23,334 nucleotides of DNA, taken from assembly GCA_001915545.1 (NCBI GenBank), contig MNQS01000180.1:1-23334 (forward strand), read 5' to 3'. Every line of letters starts with the position of its first letter. Positions within the stretch are counted from its first letter, which is position 1. This document shows, one piece after another, positions 15,060 to 23,310 of the stretch. Origin of the DNA: Bacteroides sp. 43_108 (GTDB lineage: Bacteria > Bacteroidota > Bacteroidia > Bacteroidales > Bacteroidaceae). The notes below the pieces were generated by a model. The model was given only the letters and a program-made list of their open reading frames with translations. It searched no databases and was not told where the DNA came from. A program made the position numbers and the translations under genes.

Positions 15060-15596
15060 TCAGCAGTGAAGCCCCATCTCGTAAGCTTCATTCAGTTTGC
15101 TGTGTCCGCTGATAGCACGTGGGTCAGCCACTCCGCCGCAGAAAAGTGTACCGGCCAGGCGGCTCTTCGGGAAGCAGTCAATCCAGCCCGTGAGACCCGC
15201 TTCGGCACGTTGAGGAACCTCCGGTTCTTCTTCGGCTGCCACGGTCAGCATATAGACGTCGCGGAACTGGTAATCCAGGGTGTACATTGCATTCATACGG
15301 TCGATGAGTACTTTCATCTGTCCGCTCATCTCGAAATAATAAATCGGGGTAGCCCATACGATGACATCTGCGTGCAGCACTTTCTGCATGATAGCGTCTA
15401 CATCGTCCTGAATCACACACTTGCCCAGTTTCTGGCAAGCCAGGCATCCACGGCAGAAACGTATATCTTTTCCGATGAGTGAGATTTTTTCTACTTCGTG
15501 ACCTGCCTGGAGGGCACCTTCTATGAATTTGTCGGCCAGCATGTCGCTGTTGGAACCAGCACGCAGACTGGTTGAAATCACAATTACTTTTTTCAT
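15060..15596 (-). CDS. Flavodoxin-fold NAD(P)H-dependent oxidoreductase
   Basis: The 178-residue protein starts with a beta strand and FMN phosphate loop (VIVISTSLRAGSNSDM, 4-19) as in the FMN reductase family. It then has the cysteine cluster C48-x2-C51-x2-C54-x5-C60 (FCRGCLACQKLGKC), the compact motif found in iron-sulfur flavoprotein (Isf)-like members. WATPIYYFEMSGQMKVLIDR is the conserved second FMN-contact segment. It probably binds FMN, perhaps an iron-sulfur cluster too, and transfers electrons from NAD(P)H in the cytoplasm. A TAnnTTTG element lies about 55 bp upstream. The physiological substrate is unknown. Confidence 0.85.
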   Translation of the reverse strand: MKKVIVISTSLRAGSNSDMLADKFIEGALQAGHEVEKISLIGKDIRFCRGCLACQKLGKCVIQDDVDAIMQKVLHADVIVWATPIYYFEMSGQMKVLIDRMNAMYTLDYQFRDVYMLTVAAEEEPEVPQRAEAGLTGWIDCFPKSRLAGTLFCGGVADPRAISGHSKLNEAYEMGLHC

Positions 15597-15649
15597 GTTA
15601 TCTTGTTTTTGGTTGTTTTTTTCCTATTGGTTTGTTTTAAACTCGATAG

Positions 15650-15657
15650 CAAATTTA
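15650..15657 (-). promoter_or_regulatory. -7 promoter element for the flavoprotein gene
   Basis: The minus strand reads TAAATTTG followed by C, a good TAnnTTTG match, about 54 bp upstream of the ATG at 15596. Confidence 0.45.
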
Positions 15658-15843
15658 TAGCTTTTTTGCCGAGTATTACAGGTTTATGGAAAATTCTCAT
15701 ACAAGAAGTGGGGTATTCTAGTCAAGGCATTGCAGCTTTTCCGCATGAAAGGTGTGTAGACAGAAGCAAAACCATATCACTGAATGTCTGAGATATTGAG
15801 GACTTTTCGTATCTTCGCAAACAAACAAAACAATCAATGAAGT

Positions 15844-17493
15844 ATGAGAAAAAGAATGATTAATTTTTCGGCAGCCTTGTTGGGAGTTGCCACGATGGCT
15901 TCCAGCCTGTGCTCGTGCAGCAGCCAGCAGAAGGAATCGCCGATGAAAGCAAAGGTAGAGGAGTATGCATCTGTTGAACTGAAGTCTGACCTTGTGAACA
16001 ACCTGAGCGACAAGGAAAAAGAGTTGGTGAGAATATTCTTCCAGGTGGGGAAAATTACCGACGACCTTTTCTGGAAGCAGACATTCGGTGATAAAAGCCT
16101 GCTCGATACCATTACCGACAGCTATGCGAAAGAGTTTGCGATGATTCACTATGGGGCATGGGACCGTCTGGACAATAACAAGCCTTTCCTGGCTGGTTAT
16201 GGTGAGAAACCGGATGTATGCAACTATTACCCGCTGGATATTACCGAAGCGGAGTTTAATGCCTTTGAGGATGAAAACAAGGACTCATGGTACACGGTTA
16301 TCCGCCGCAACGAAGACGGTTCTCTAAAGAGCGTATGGTATCATGAAGCCTATGCCCCGGAAATAGAACGTATCTGTGCTTTGCTGGAGAAAGCGGTGGC
16401 ACTGGCAGAAGACCCGGGCCTGAAAACCTACCTTGAAAAGCGTATCGAAGCATTCAAGACAGATGACTATCTGGCCAGTGACCTGGCATGGATGGACATG
16501 AAGGACAGCAAGATTGACTTCGTGACAGGACCTATTGAAACTTATGATGATAAGTTCCGCGAAACCAAGGCGTCGTACGAGTCGTTTATCTTGCTGAAGG
16601 ATGAAGCTCGCAGCAAGGATCTGGCCAAGTTCGTAGCCATGCTTCCGGCCCTTCAGAAAGAGTTGCCTTGTCCGCCGGAATATAAAACCTTTGTGCCGGG
16701 TACGTCGTCAGACCTGAATGTGTATGATGCGGTGTACTATGCCGGCGACTGTAACGCGGGAAGCAAGACCATTGCCATCAACCTGCCGAACGACGAGCGG
16801 GTGCATGCGCTGAAAGGTACACGCCGTCTGCAATTGCGGAACTCCATGAAGGCTAAGTTCGACAAGATTCTGTTGCCTATCGGACAGCTTGTCGTTACGC
16901 CCGAACAGCAGAAATACCTCAACTTTGATGCGTTTTTCTGGAACGTGACCTTCCATGAAGTGGCACACGGACTGGGTGTGAAGCAGACTATCCGTACCAA
17001 TGAAAGCGTAGATGCAGTGATGGGCACAGAGAAGACTTCCTGGGAAGAAGCCAAGGCTGACATTCTGGGCCTGTTCATGGTGACCAAGCTGATTGAAATG
17101 GGCGAAATCACGAACATTACAACTGAAGATGCGATGGCTACTTACATTGCAGGCATTCTGCGTTCAGTCCGTTTTGGAGCAGCTTCTTCACACGGAAAAG
17201 CCAATATGATGTGCTTCAACTATATGGAGAAAGCAGGGGCATTTTCACGCGATGACAAAGGTCAGTATGTGATTGATTTTGCAAAGGCCAAGGAAGCCAT
17301 GAACGGTTGGGCAGCGTTGATTCTTCAGACGCAGGGCGACGGCAATGTGGAATTTGCGAAGAAATACAGAGAAGAGAACGGTGGAATCACTCCGGCACTT
17401 CAGGCCGACCTTGACCGGATTAACGGAGCCGGCATTCCTCGTGACATTACCTTTGTGCAGGGAGAAGAAGTGCTGTTAGGAAAAGCGCAGTAA
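15844..17493 (+). CDS. M49 (dipeptidyl-peptidase III-like) zinc peptidase, lipoprotein
   Basis: The 549-residue protein has a lipoprotein-type signal peptide (AALLGVATMASSLCSCSSQQ; likely lipobox LCSC). The zinc site is FHEVAHGLG with H371-E372-V-A-H375, and the second motif EEAKAD (401-406) supplies the third ligand and completes an M49-type site. Eukaryotic DPP III has HEXXGH; the shorter HEXXH form seen here occurs in the bacterial/plant branch. It probably removes dipeptides from peptide N-termini at the cell envelope. Domain start EYASVELKSDLVNNLSDKEKELVRIFFQ is typical of Bacteroides members. A TATCTTCG element at 15810-15817 is a weaker promoter candidate. It ends at a strong terminator. 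Confidence 0.88.
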   Translation: MRKRMINFSAALLGVATMASSLCSCSSQQKESPMKAKVEEYASVELKSDLVNNLSDKEKELVRIFFQVGKITDDLFWKQTFGDKSLLDTITDSYAKEFAMIHYGAWDRLDNNKPFLAGYGEKPDVCNYYPLDITEAEFNAFEDENKDSWYTVIRRNEDGSLKSVWYHEAYAPEIERICALLEKAVALAEDPGLKTYLEKRIEAFKTDDYLASDLAWMDMKDSKIDFVTGPIETYDDKFRETKASYESFILLKDEARSKDLAKFVAMLPALQKELPCPPEYKTFVPGTSSDLNVYDAVYYAGDCNAGSKTIAINLPNDERVHALKGTRRLQLRNSMKAKFDKILLPIGQLVVTPEQQKYLNFDAFFWNVTFHEVAHGLGVKQTIRTNESVDAVMGTEKTSWEEAKADILGLFMVTKLIEMGEITNITTEDAMATYIAGILRSVRFGAASSHGKANMMCFNYMEKAGAFSRDDKGQYVIDFAKAKEAMNGWAALILQTQGDGNVEFAKKYREENGGITPALQADLDRINGAGIPRDITFVQGEEVLLGKAQ

Positions 17494-17519
17494 CATCAAT
17501 TACTGGGATATAGATACAC

Positions 17520-17561
17520 ACATGCGGTTCAAGGGCGTTGTCTTTGAACCGCATGTTTTTT
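17520..17561. terminator. Strong bidirectional terminator
   Basis: A perfect 13-bp stem (ACATGCGGTTCAA / TTGAACCGCATGT) with a 10-base loop is followed by a run of T at 17555-17561. It lies between the convergent M49 peptidase and BASS transporter genes and can serve both. Confidence 0.85.
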
Positions 17562-17574
17562 ATGCTACGATTTC

Positions 17575-18534
17575 TTATTTTTCGTCTTTCTTATCTGCCT
17601 GTTTTCTGAAAATCTGTGCCGCAATGCTGCCCGAGAAGTTGTGCCATACCGAGAACATGGCACCGGGTACGGCCGCCATGGGAAATAAGGCAAAATGGGT
17701 GGCGGCCAGTGAAGTGGCCAAACCTGAATTTTGCATGCCCACCTCGATGGCAATGGCCGACCGTTTGGACGGCTCACTTCCGACAAGAGAGGAGAGACCA
17801 TAGCCCAAGGCCAGTCCGAGTACGTTGTGCAGAATTACCGCTACGGCCACTATCAGGCTGCATGCAAGGATGCTGGCTGCGTTGTGTGCTACGATAATGC
17901 CGATGATGAACGCAATAGATAAGGTGGAAATCATCGGTAGCAACGGTACAATCCGTCGGGTGGTGCGCTGGAAGTAATGATTGGCAGCCACTCCCAGTAC
18001 GATGGGCACTATCACCACCTGTACGATACTTAAAAACATGCCTGCCACATCTACTTCCACTGATTCTCCGGCAAGCAGCCATACGAGGGCAGGCGTTACG
18101 ATGGGAGCCAGCAGTGTAGAAACTCCGGTCATGGCCACGCTCAGGGCTACATCGCCTTTGGCCAGGTAGCAGATGACATTGCTGGCCGTACCTCCCGGAC
18201 AACATCCTACGAGGATTACTCCCAAGGCGAGTTCTTCCGGCAGCGACAATAACTTGCAGAGCAGCCACGCCAGCGAGGGCATGATGAGAAACTGTGCCAG
18301 TTCGCCGATGAGGATGTCTTTCGGGTGCTGCAAGACCGGCTGGAAGTCGGACGGACGAAGTGTCAGTCCCATGCCGAACATCACCACGCCTAGCATCGGT
18401 GTGATGGCCGAAGTATCTATCCAGACGAACGAGGAGGGAAGAAAGAGAGTCACGGCCGTCACCAGCACTACCACAAGGGTGATGTGGGCCGCAATCCATG
18501 CCGAGATTTGGATGAGCTTATTTTTCATTGTCAT
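17575..18534 (-). CDS. Bile acid:sodium symporter (BASS) family transporter
   Basis: The 319-residue protein has about ten hydrophobic helices and the BASS signature segments: MLGVVMFGMGLTLRPSDF, LGVILVGCCPGGTASNVICYLAKGD and IAIEVGMQNSGLATSLAATHF. The last two correspond to the sodium-site crossover regions of the family. It probably imports an organic anion (for example pantoate, a keto acid or a bile acid) with sodium. ATG at 18534 (MTMKNK) and at 18528 (MKNK) are both possible; I keep the longer. A TAGCTTTG -7-like element lies at 18552-18559 on the minus strand, very close to the start. Confidence 0.9.
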   Translation of the reverse strand: MTMKNKLIQISAWIAAHITLVVVLVTAVTLFLPSSFVWIDTSAITPMLGVVMFGMGLTLRPSDFQPVLQHPKDILIGELAQFLIMPSLAWLLCKLLSLPEELALGVILVGCCPGGTASNVICYLAKGDVALSVAMTGVSTLLAPIVTPALVWLLAGESVEVDVAGMFLSIVQVVIVPIVLGVAANHYFQRTTRRIVPLLPMISTLSIAFIIGIIVAHNAASILACSLIVAVAVILHNVLGLALGYGLSSLVGSEPSKRSAIAIEVGMQNSGLATSLAATHFALFPMAAVPGAMFSVWHNFSGSIAAQIFRKQADKKDEK

Positions 18535-18734
18535 TTTTTCAAAATTGTCTGCAAAGCTACAAAATTTCGTGCGAATCTTGGCGGGAATGTGGGCAAAGTA
18601 CTTCTCCTGACTCGTGGAATATGATTCAGCTTCTGCTGTATATGCAAAGTCAGTTCTGTCTACCTTTTTCCAAAATCTGTAACATGGGTATATAGTCCGA
18701 GGATTTGTATACTATCCGGCATTCAGCCCTTTTC

Positions 18735-18742
18735 TATTTTTG
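18735..18742 (+). promoter_or_regulatory. -7 promoter element for the DUF3737-MalY-MATE operon
   Basis: TATTTTTG matches TAnnTTTG and lies 47 bp before the preferred start at 18790. A TTTG at 18704-18707 is too far upstream for a standard -33 element. Confidence 0.5.
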
Positions 18743-18789
18743 TATCGGTTAATTGATAAGTAACAGTTATGATTGGAGGAGAAAATTAT

Positions 18790-19656
18790 ATGGAAGTTAT
18801 CAGAAATTCAGAATTCGGGGGCGAACGCCCTTTGTTTGAGTCGCATAATCTGCGTTTGGAAAACGTAATAATCCGCGCCGGAGAATCGGCCATCAAGGAG
18901 TGCAGTAACATTGAGGCAGTAGATTGCCGTTTTGAGGGGAATTACCCTTTCTGGCATGTACACGGTTTTAAGATTGAACGTTGCTATTTCGATGTGGGAG
19001 GCCGTTCGGCGTTATGGTATTCCGACCATCTGCAGATGAAGGATACCGTGATTGACGCTCCCAAAATGTTCCGCGAGATGAGTGAGATTGACATTGAAAA
19101 CGTCACGATGAACGATGCCGATGAGGTATTCTGGCGTTGCAACGGCATCCGCATCAAAAACCTTAAGTTGCATGGAGGAACTTATCCCTTTATGTTCAGC
19201 AATGACATTTATGTGGACGGACTGGAGAGTGACAGCAAGTATGTTTTCCAGTATGTGAAGAATGTGGAGATTCACAATGCCAAGATTACCACCAAGGATG
19301 CTTTCTGGGAAGTGGAGAATGTGACTATCTACGATTCTGAGCTTAACGGCGAATACCTTGGCTGGCACTCCAGAAACCTCCGTCTTGTGAACTGCCACAT
19401 CACGGGCGAGCAGCCGCTTTGCTATGCACACGACCTTATACTGGAAAACTGTACGTTTGGGCCGGACTGCGACCGTGCCTTTGAGTACAGCACGCTGAAT
19501 GCCGATATCCGTGGTGCCATAACCAACATTAAGAATCCTACATCGGGACGTATCGTAGCCGACGAGTACGGCTCGATAACCATTGATGAGAACATCAAGG
19601 CTCCCGCCGACTGTGAAATCCGGCTTAGAGATGAACGCACCTGCTTTACCGATTAA
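18790..19656 (+). CDS. DUF3737-family right-handed beta-helix protein
   Basis: The 288-residue protein is built from short repeated strands with alternating hydrophobic residues (LRLENVIIRAGESAIKECSNIEAVDCRFEGNY type), the pattern of a right-handed beta helix; the whole matches my memory of the DUF3737 family. No signal peptide is seen, so it should be cytoplasmic. The start is placed at ATG 18790 because a strong Shine-Dalgarno-like GGAGGAG sits 8 bases upstream, inside the region that an earlier ATG (18769) would translate; the earlier start adds only MIGGENY. The PLP enzyme gene follows after 15 bp. Function is unknown; beta-helix proteins often bind or modify polysaccharides, but no catalytic site is apparent. 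Confidence 0.85.
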   Translation: MEVIRNSEFGGERPLFESHNLRLENVIIRAGESAIKECSNIEAVDCRFEGNYPFWHVHGFKIERCYFDVGGRSALWYSDHLQMKDTVIDAPKMFREMSEIDIENVTMNDADEVFWRCNGIRIKNLKLHGGTYPFMFSNDIYVDGLESDSKYVFQYVKNVEIHNAKITTKDAFWEVENVTIYDSELNGEYLGWHSRNLRLVNCHITGEQPLCYAHDLILENCTFGPDCDRAFEYSTLNADIRGAITNIKNPTSGRIVADEYGSITIDENIKAPADCEIRLRDERTCFTD

Positions 19657-19671
19657 TAAAATGCAAGGACC

Positions 19672-20850
19672 ATGAAATACGACTTTGATACAATTATTTC
19701 CCGGCGGGGAACCAATTCCTACAAGTGGGACAGTCTGCCGTCGGATAAGGATATACTTCCCCTTTGGGTAGCCGATATGGATTTCCGTACGGCACCGGCA
19801 ATTACTGAAGCACTAACCAGACGTGTAGCGCACGGCATATTCGGGTATGTACGTGTCCCCTATGAATACTATACGGCAGTAACCCGCTGGTTTGAAAGAC
19901 GCCATCACTGGGCTTTCCGTAAAGAATGGATGCTATATACCTCTGGAGTGATTCCGGCCGTATCTGCTGTCATCAAGGCTCTGACCCAACCTGGAGACGG
20001 TGTAGTTGTGCAGACTCCTGTGTACAACTGCTTTTTCTCATCCATCCGTAACAACGGGTGTCGCGTTGTCACCAATCCTCTGATATACGAAGATGGTACC
20101 TACCATATCGACTTTGACGACCTGGAACGTAAAGTGAAAGAACCGGGCGTAAAGTTGCTGCTTTTGTGCAACCCGCATAATCCTGCAGGACGTGTATGGA
20201 CCCGTGAGGAACTGTGCCGGATAGGAGAGATTTGTCAGCGGAATAATGTGACCGTTTTATCGGACGAGATACATTGTGAGCTTGTTTTCTCCGGACATAC
20301 CTATATACCGTATGCATCTGTCAGCGAAGAGCATTTGTGTAATTCCGTGACCTGCGTATCACCCAGTAAATCCTTCAATATTGCAGGGTTGCAGATAGCC
20401 AGCATCATAGCCCGCGATGAGGCTGTGCGCCAGCGGATAGACCGTGCCATCAATATCAACGAGGTGTGCGATGTCAATCCTTTCGGGGTTGAAGCTACCA
20501 TCGCCGCTTATAATGAAGGCGAGGACTGGCTTCTTGAGTTGCTGGACTATCTGAAGGGCAACTATGACTGTCTGTGTGCATTCTTCCGTACCCACCTGCC
20601 TGAAATACCCGTGACAAAGCTGGAAGGAACCTATCTGGTGTGGACAGACTGCAGGGCACTGCATCTGCCTTCCGATACCTTGCAGACCCGCCTGTTGGAG
20701 ACCACCGGACTCTGGCTCAACAGCGGTACCATGTACGGAGCCGAAGGAGAAGGATTCTTGCGCTGGAACATTGCCTGTCCGCGTTCGGTATTGCAGGATG
20801 CCCTGTCGCGCTTCAAGGGCTTTGTCGATGCCTTAACAACAGAAGGATGA
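19672..20850 (+). CDS. MalY/PatB-type PLP-dependent C-S lyase or aminotransferase
   Basis: The 392-residue protein fits the MalY/PatB subgroup of fold-type I PLP enzymes. It starts MKYDFDTIISRRGTNSYKWD, followed by LPLWVADMDFRTAPAI. The PLP lysine is K233 in SPSKSFNIAG, preceded by the NPHNPAGRVWTREEL loop and LSDEIHCEL. Members usually act as cystathionine beta-lyases, splitting cystathionine to homocysteine, pyruvate and ammonia; some act as regulators in other bacteria. It is the middle gene of a tight operon: 15 bp after the DUF3737 gene and 4 bp before the MATE gene. The MATE partner might export a product or a related amino acid, which is inference. Confidence 0.9.
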   Translation: MKYDFDTIISRRGTNSYKWDSLPSDKDILPLWVADMDFRTAPAITEALTRRVAHGIFGYVRVPYEYYTAVTRWFERRHHWAFRKEWMLYTSGVIPAVSAVIKALTQPGDGVVVQTPVYNCFFSSIRNNGCRVVTNPLIYEDGTYHIDFDDLERKVKEPGVKLLLLCNPHNPAGRVWTREELCRIGEICQRNNVTVLSDEIHCELVFSGHTYIPYASVSEEHLCNSVTCVSPSKSFNIAGLQIASIIARDEAVRQRIDRAININEVCDVNPFGVEATIAAYNEGEDWLLELLDYLKGNYDCLCAFFRTHLPEIPVTKLEGTYLVWTDCRALHLPSDTLQTRLLETTGLWLNSGTMYGAEGEGFLRWNIACPRSVLQDALSRFKGFVDALTTEG

Positions 20851-20854
20851 CCCG

Positions 20855-22342
20855 ATGAAACGTAACTTACCTGAAACGGACACAAATGGAGCCTCACCGG
20901 AGCAATCCCAGGAGCATCCGGCTGCACAAAAGAAAACAGATGTGTTGCTTGACCTTATCCGTGACGGCCGTCCGATGACCTTGCGGCAGCAGCTGCGCCT
21001 GACCGTAGAACTCAGCGTTCCGGCCATTATAGCACAGCTGTCTTCCATCATCATGCAGTATATCGATGCAGCCATGGTAGGACGTATCGGTGCGGAGGCA
21101 TCTGCTTCCATCGGACTGGTATCGACCACCACATGGCTTTTCTGGGGACTCTGCACGGCTGCCGCTACGGGCTTTTCCGTACAGGTGGCTCACAGAATCG
21201 GAGCAGGTGACCTGAAGGGAGCGCGTATGGTGCTGCAGCAGTCACTTGTTGGTACACTGGTCTTCAGTCTGCTGCTGGCCATATTGGGCGCGAGCATCAG
21301 TTCCTCACTGCCGGCATGGCTGGGAGGCGATGTTTCCATCCGTCGGGATGCTTCCATTTATTTCTTCATATTTTCTATTTTTCTGCCCATACTGCAAATG
21401 ATTTTTCTGGCAGGCGGTATGCTTCGCTGTAGTGGAAATATGCGTATCCCCAGTCTGCTGGGCGTCATTATGTGCGTGCTGGATGTGGTATTCAACTTTT
21501 TTCTGATTTTCCCGACACGCGGATGTAGCATAGTAGGCATGCAATTCACTATCTCAGGAGCCGGACTTGGTGTGAGCGGTGCTGCCCTGGGTACGGCTGC
21601 CGCAGAGACCGTCGTCGCCAGTGTGTTGCTCTGGTATCTGCTGACACGCTCAGAGAAACTGAGCTGCCACATCCGGGAAAGCCATTTCCGACTGAAAGCT
21701 GACACGTTCAGGAAAGCACTCCGTATCGGTTTCCCGATGGGAATAGAACATGTTGTCATTTGCGGAGCACAGATTCTGACGACAGTCATCGTAGCGCCAC
21801 TCGGAGTCTTTGCCATTGCAGCCAATTCTTTTGCCATTACGGCCGAAAGTCTTTGCTATATGCCTGGCTACGGAATTGCCGATGCGGCCACCACTCTTGT
21901 CGGCCAGAGTATCGGAGCCGGACGGAAGAAGCTGACCCGCAGCTTTGCCCATATTACCGTACTGATGGGAATGGCCATCATGGGCGTAATGGGTATTCTT
22001 ATGTATCTGTTCGCCCCTCAGATTATTGGGATGATGACTCCGGTCGAAGAAATCCGTCTGCTGGGGGTAATGGCTTTACGCATCGAAGCTTTTGCTGAGC
22101 CCATGTTTGCGGCCTCTATTGTTGCATACGGAGTCTTTGTCGGAGCAGCCGATACACTGATTCCATGCCTGATGAACTTATTCAGCATCTGGGCTGTACG
22201 TCTGGCTCTGGCTGCCTGGCTTGCCCCGACACTGGGACTGCAAGGCGTATGGATTGCCATGTGCGTAGAGCTGTGTTTTCGTGGATTTATCTTCCTTGTA
22301 CGTCTGAAACGTGGACGATGGCTGAAATGCGATAAGACGTAA
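20855..22342 (+). CDS. MATE-family multidrug/metabolite efflux transporter
   Basis: The 495-residue protein has about twelve hydrophobic helices in two halves, the MATE layout. Features include LSVPAIIAQLSSIIMQYIDAAMVGRIGAEASASIG in the first half and the corresponding PMGIEHVVICGAQILTTVIVAPLG in the second, with VQVAHRIGAGDLKGA and TLVGQSIGAGRKK as the repeated loop signatures. It has a longer polar N-terminus (about 50 residues, MKRNLPETDTNGASPEQSQ) than many members. It exports cationic drugs or metabolites with sodium or protons. It starts 4 bp after the MalY-like gene, and a strong hairpin follows its stop. Confidence 0.92.
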   Translation: MKRNLPETDTNGASPEQSQEHPAAQKKTDVLLDLIRDGRPMTLRQQLRLTVELSVPAIIAQLSSIIMQYIDAAMVGRIGAEASASIGLVSTTTWLFWGLCTAAATGFSVQVAHRIGAGDLKGARMVLQQSLVGTLVFSLLLAILGASISSSLPAWLGGDVSIRRDASIYFFIFSIFLPILQMIFLAGGMLRCSGNMRIPSLLGVIMCVLDVVFNFFLIFPTRGCSIVGMQFTISGAGLGVSGAALGTAAAETVVASVLLWYLLTRSEKLSCHIRESHFRLKADTFRKALRIGFPMGIEHVVICGAQILTTVIVAPLGVFAIAANSFAITAESLCYMPGYGIADAATTLVGQSIGAGRKKLTRSFAHITVLMGMAIMGVMGILMYLFAPQIIGMMTPVEEIRLLGVMALRIEAFAEPMFAASIVAYGVFVGAADTLIPCLMNLFSIWAVRLALAAWLAPTLGLQGVWIAMCVELCFRGFIFLVRLKRGRWLKCDKT

Positions 22343-22425
22343 TTGATGAGAATTACAAACCGGCAGCCCAAGTAAACGCCAAGGCTGTGGCATCAGCTCT
22401 TAGGTGCCTTTATATCAAAAAAAAC

Positions 22426-22490
22426 ACCGATCATCGGAATATGCTAAAGTCGTATCCGGTGGTCGGTTTCATTTCTTGTCTTTTTGTTTG
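22426..22490 (+). terminator. Terminator of the DUF3737-MalY-MATE operon
   Basis: ACCGATCATCGGA pairs with TCCGGTGGTCGGT (13 bp, including G-U pairs) around a 16-base loop, ending at 22467. A T-rich tract (TTTCATTTCTTGTCTTTTTG) follows, and a run of eight A precedes it, so it can also act in reverse. Confidence 0.75.
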
Positions 22491-22527
22491 CCTGTTATTC
22501 CTGTTCAAAATGGGCAAATGTGAACTA

Positions 22528-22605
22528 TTATTTGTTCAGAATCTGTAGTTGGTTGTCGCCCATCATTCTCAGGCCTTTAATAAAGCATTTAATAATAAAT
22601 CTCAT
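22528..22605 (-). CDS. Possible 25-residue peptide gene
   Basis: ATG at 22605 to TAA at 22528-22530 encodes a basic peptide starting MRFIIKCFIKGLRMMGD and ending QLQILNK. A TAnnTTTG match on the minus strand (TACTTTTG, 22635-22642) lies 30 bp upstream. There is no Shine-Dalgarno sequence. It could equally be a remnant of a longer gene or a chance frame; I do not recognise it. Confidence 0.25.
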   Translation of the reverse strand: MRFIIKCFIKGLRMMGDNQLQILNK

Positions 22606-22789
22606 TTTCGTAGTTGTTTTTATGTTTTACAACACAAAAGTACGTATTGTTTATTACATAATATGTTGTATAGCATAAAATTTTCATGAAAGACCTTAAT
22701 ACTTGATATATGTCAATCAGATAGATTATCAGGTGCCGGTAGAGGTGGATACGGGAACAGTCTCAACCCGAATGATGCGTATTATAAAC

Positions 22790-23073
22790 CCTTTCCAGCA
22801 GTTTGCTGCCCAACAAGGGGCGATAGAGCTCTGTATAGCTGTCCATCAGGCGCGGGCAAACCCGAGTGTGCTTGAGGCTTTTTGCAGACTATTCGTAAAA
22901 GTATCAGTGAAACAGAAAATGTTCTTTCTGTTTTGCTGAAAGAACCGACTCACACGATTGAACGAGGAACACTGAGTAGTCAGTATTTATCTGACGATAT
23001 TTCGGTGGGGATTCCACTTCAGCTTTTATCCAATCGTCCCGATGTACAAAGAAAAAGAATTTTTGTGGCATAG
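22790..23073 (+). pseudogene. Frameshifted remnant of a NodT-type RND efflux outer-membrane protein
   Basis: Two overlapping frames together read like the middle of a NodT/TolC-type efflux channel. Frame one ends GAIELCIAVHQARANPSVLEAF, similar to the family's ...AVxQARANYxxVLxAL. After a shift near 22883-22890 the next frame continues LQTIRKSISETENVLSVLLKEP, then TIERGTLSS and ISVGIPLQLLSNRPDVQRKR, the family's hallmark xxPxxIPxGLPSxLLxRRPDV region. A stop follows at 23071-23073, about 20 bp before the right-hand repeat. The N-terminal lipoprotein part and C-terminal half are missing. Intact members form the outer-membrane channel of tripartite efflux pumps. Confidence 0.7.
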
Positions 23074-23092
23074 ACGCAGATGTGATTGCACC

Positions 23093-23227
23093 TATACAAA
23101 AATACCTCGACACGTAGCTGTCAAGGTCTCGACACGAACGTGACGAGACATCAGCACGAACGTGTCAAGACCTCGTCACGTACGTGTCGAGGTAAATTTA
23201 ACTCTATTTTCAGAGAAAACGCATCAA
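23093..23227. repeat. Right copy of the ~135-bp inverted repeat
   Basis: This is the reverse complement of 80-215 with only a few changes (for example CTTAACACG versus CTTGACACG, and GACAGCAACG versus GACAGCTACG, plus one small indel near the outer flank). The four 24-bp near-palindromic units start at 23104, 23126, 23148 and 23170, keeping the 22-bp period. The TATTTTTG motif at its inner edge points leftwards into the NodT remnant. Confidence 0.9.
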
Positions 23228-23285
23228 AATTTCTTTAACAGCATTTAGCTTTTTGATATTTATATAGCATTGATTATCAATCTAT

Positions 23286-23293
23286 TATATTTG
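23286..23293 (+). promoter_or_regulatory. -7 promoter element for the gene at the right edge
   Basis: TATATTTG followed by C matches TAnnTTTG, 18 bp before the ATG at 23311. No clear -33 element. Confidence 0.45.
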
Positions 23294-23310
23294 CATATAT
23301 CTGTATTAAT

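Noticed and set aside
22484..22678. 64-residue plus-strand frame rich in hydrophobic residues
   Set aside because: It starts inside the terminator's T-rich tract and its composition reflects AT-rich decayed DNA; no ribosome site or promoter supports it.
80..23227. A single composite transposon spanning the window
   Set aside because: No transposase or integrase is visible inside, the middle 10 kb looks like ordinary chromosomal genes, and no target-site duplication is apparent outside the repeats.
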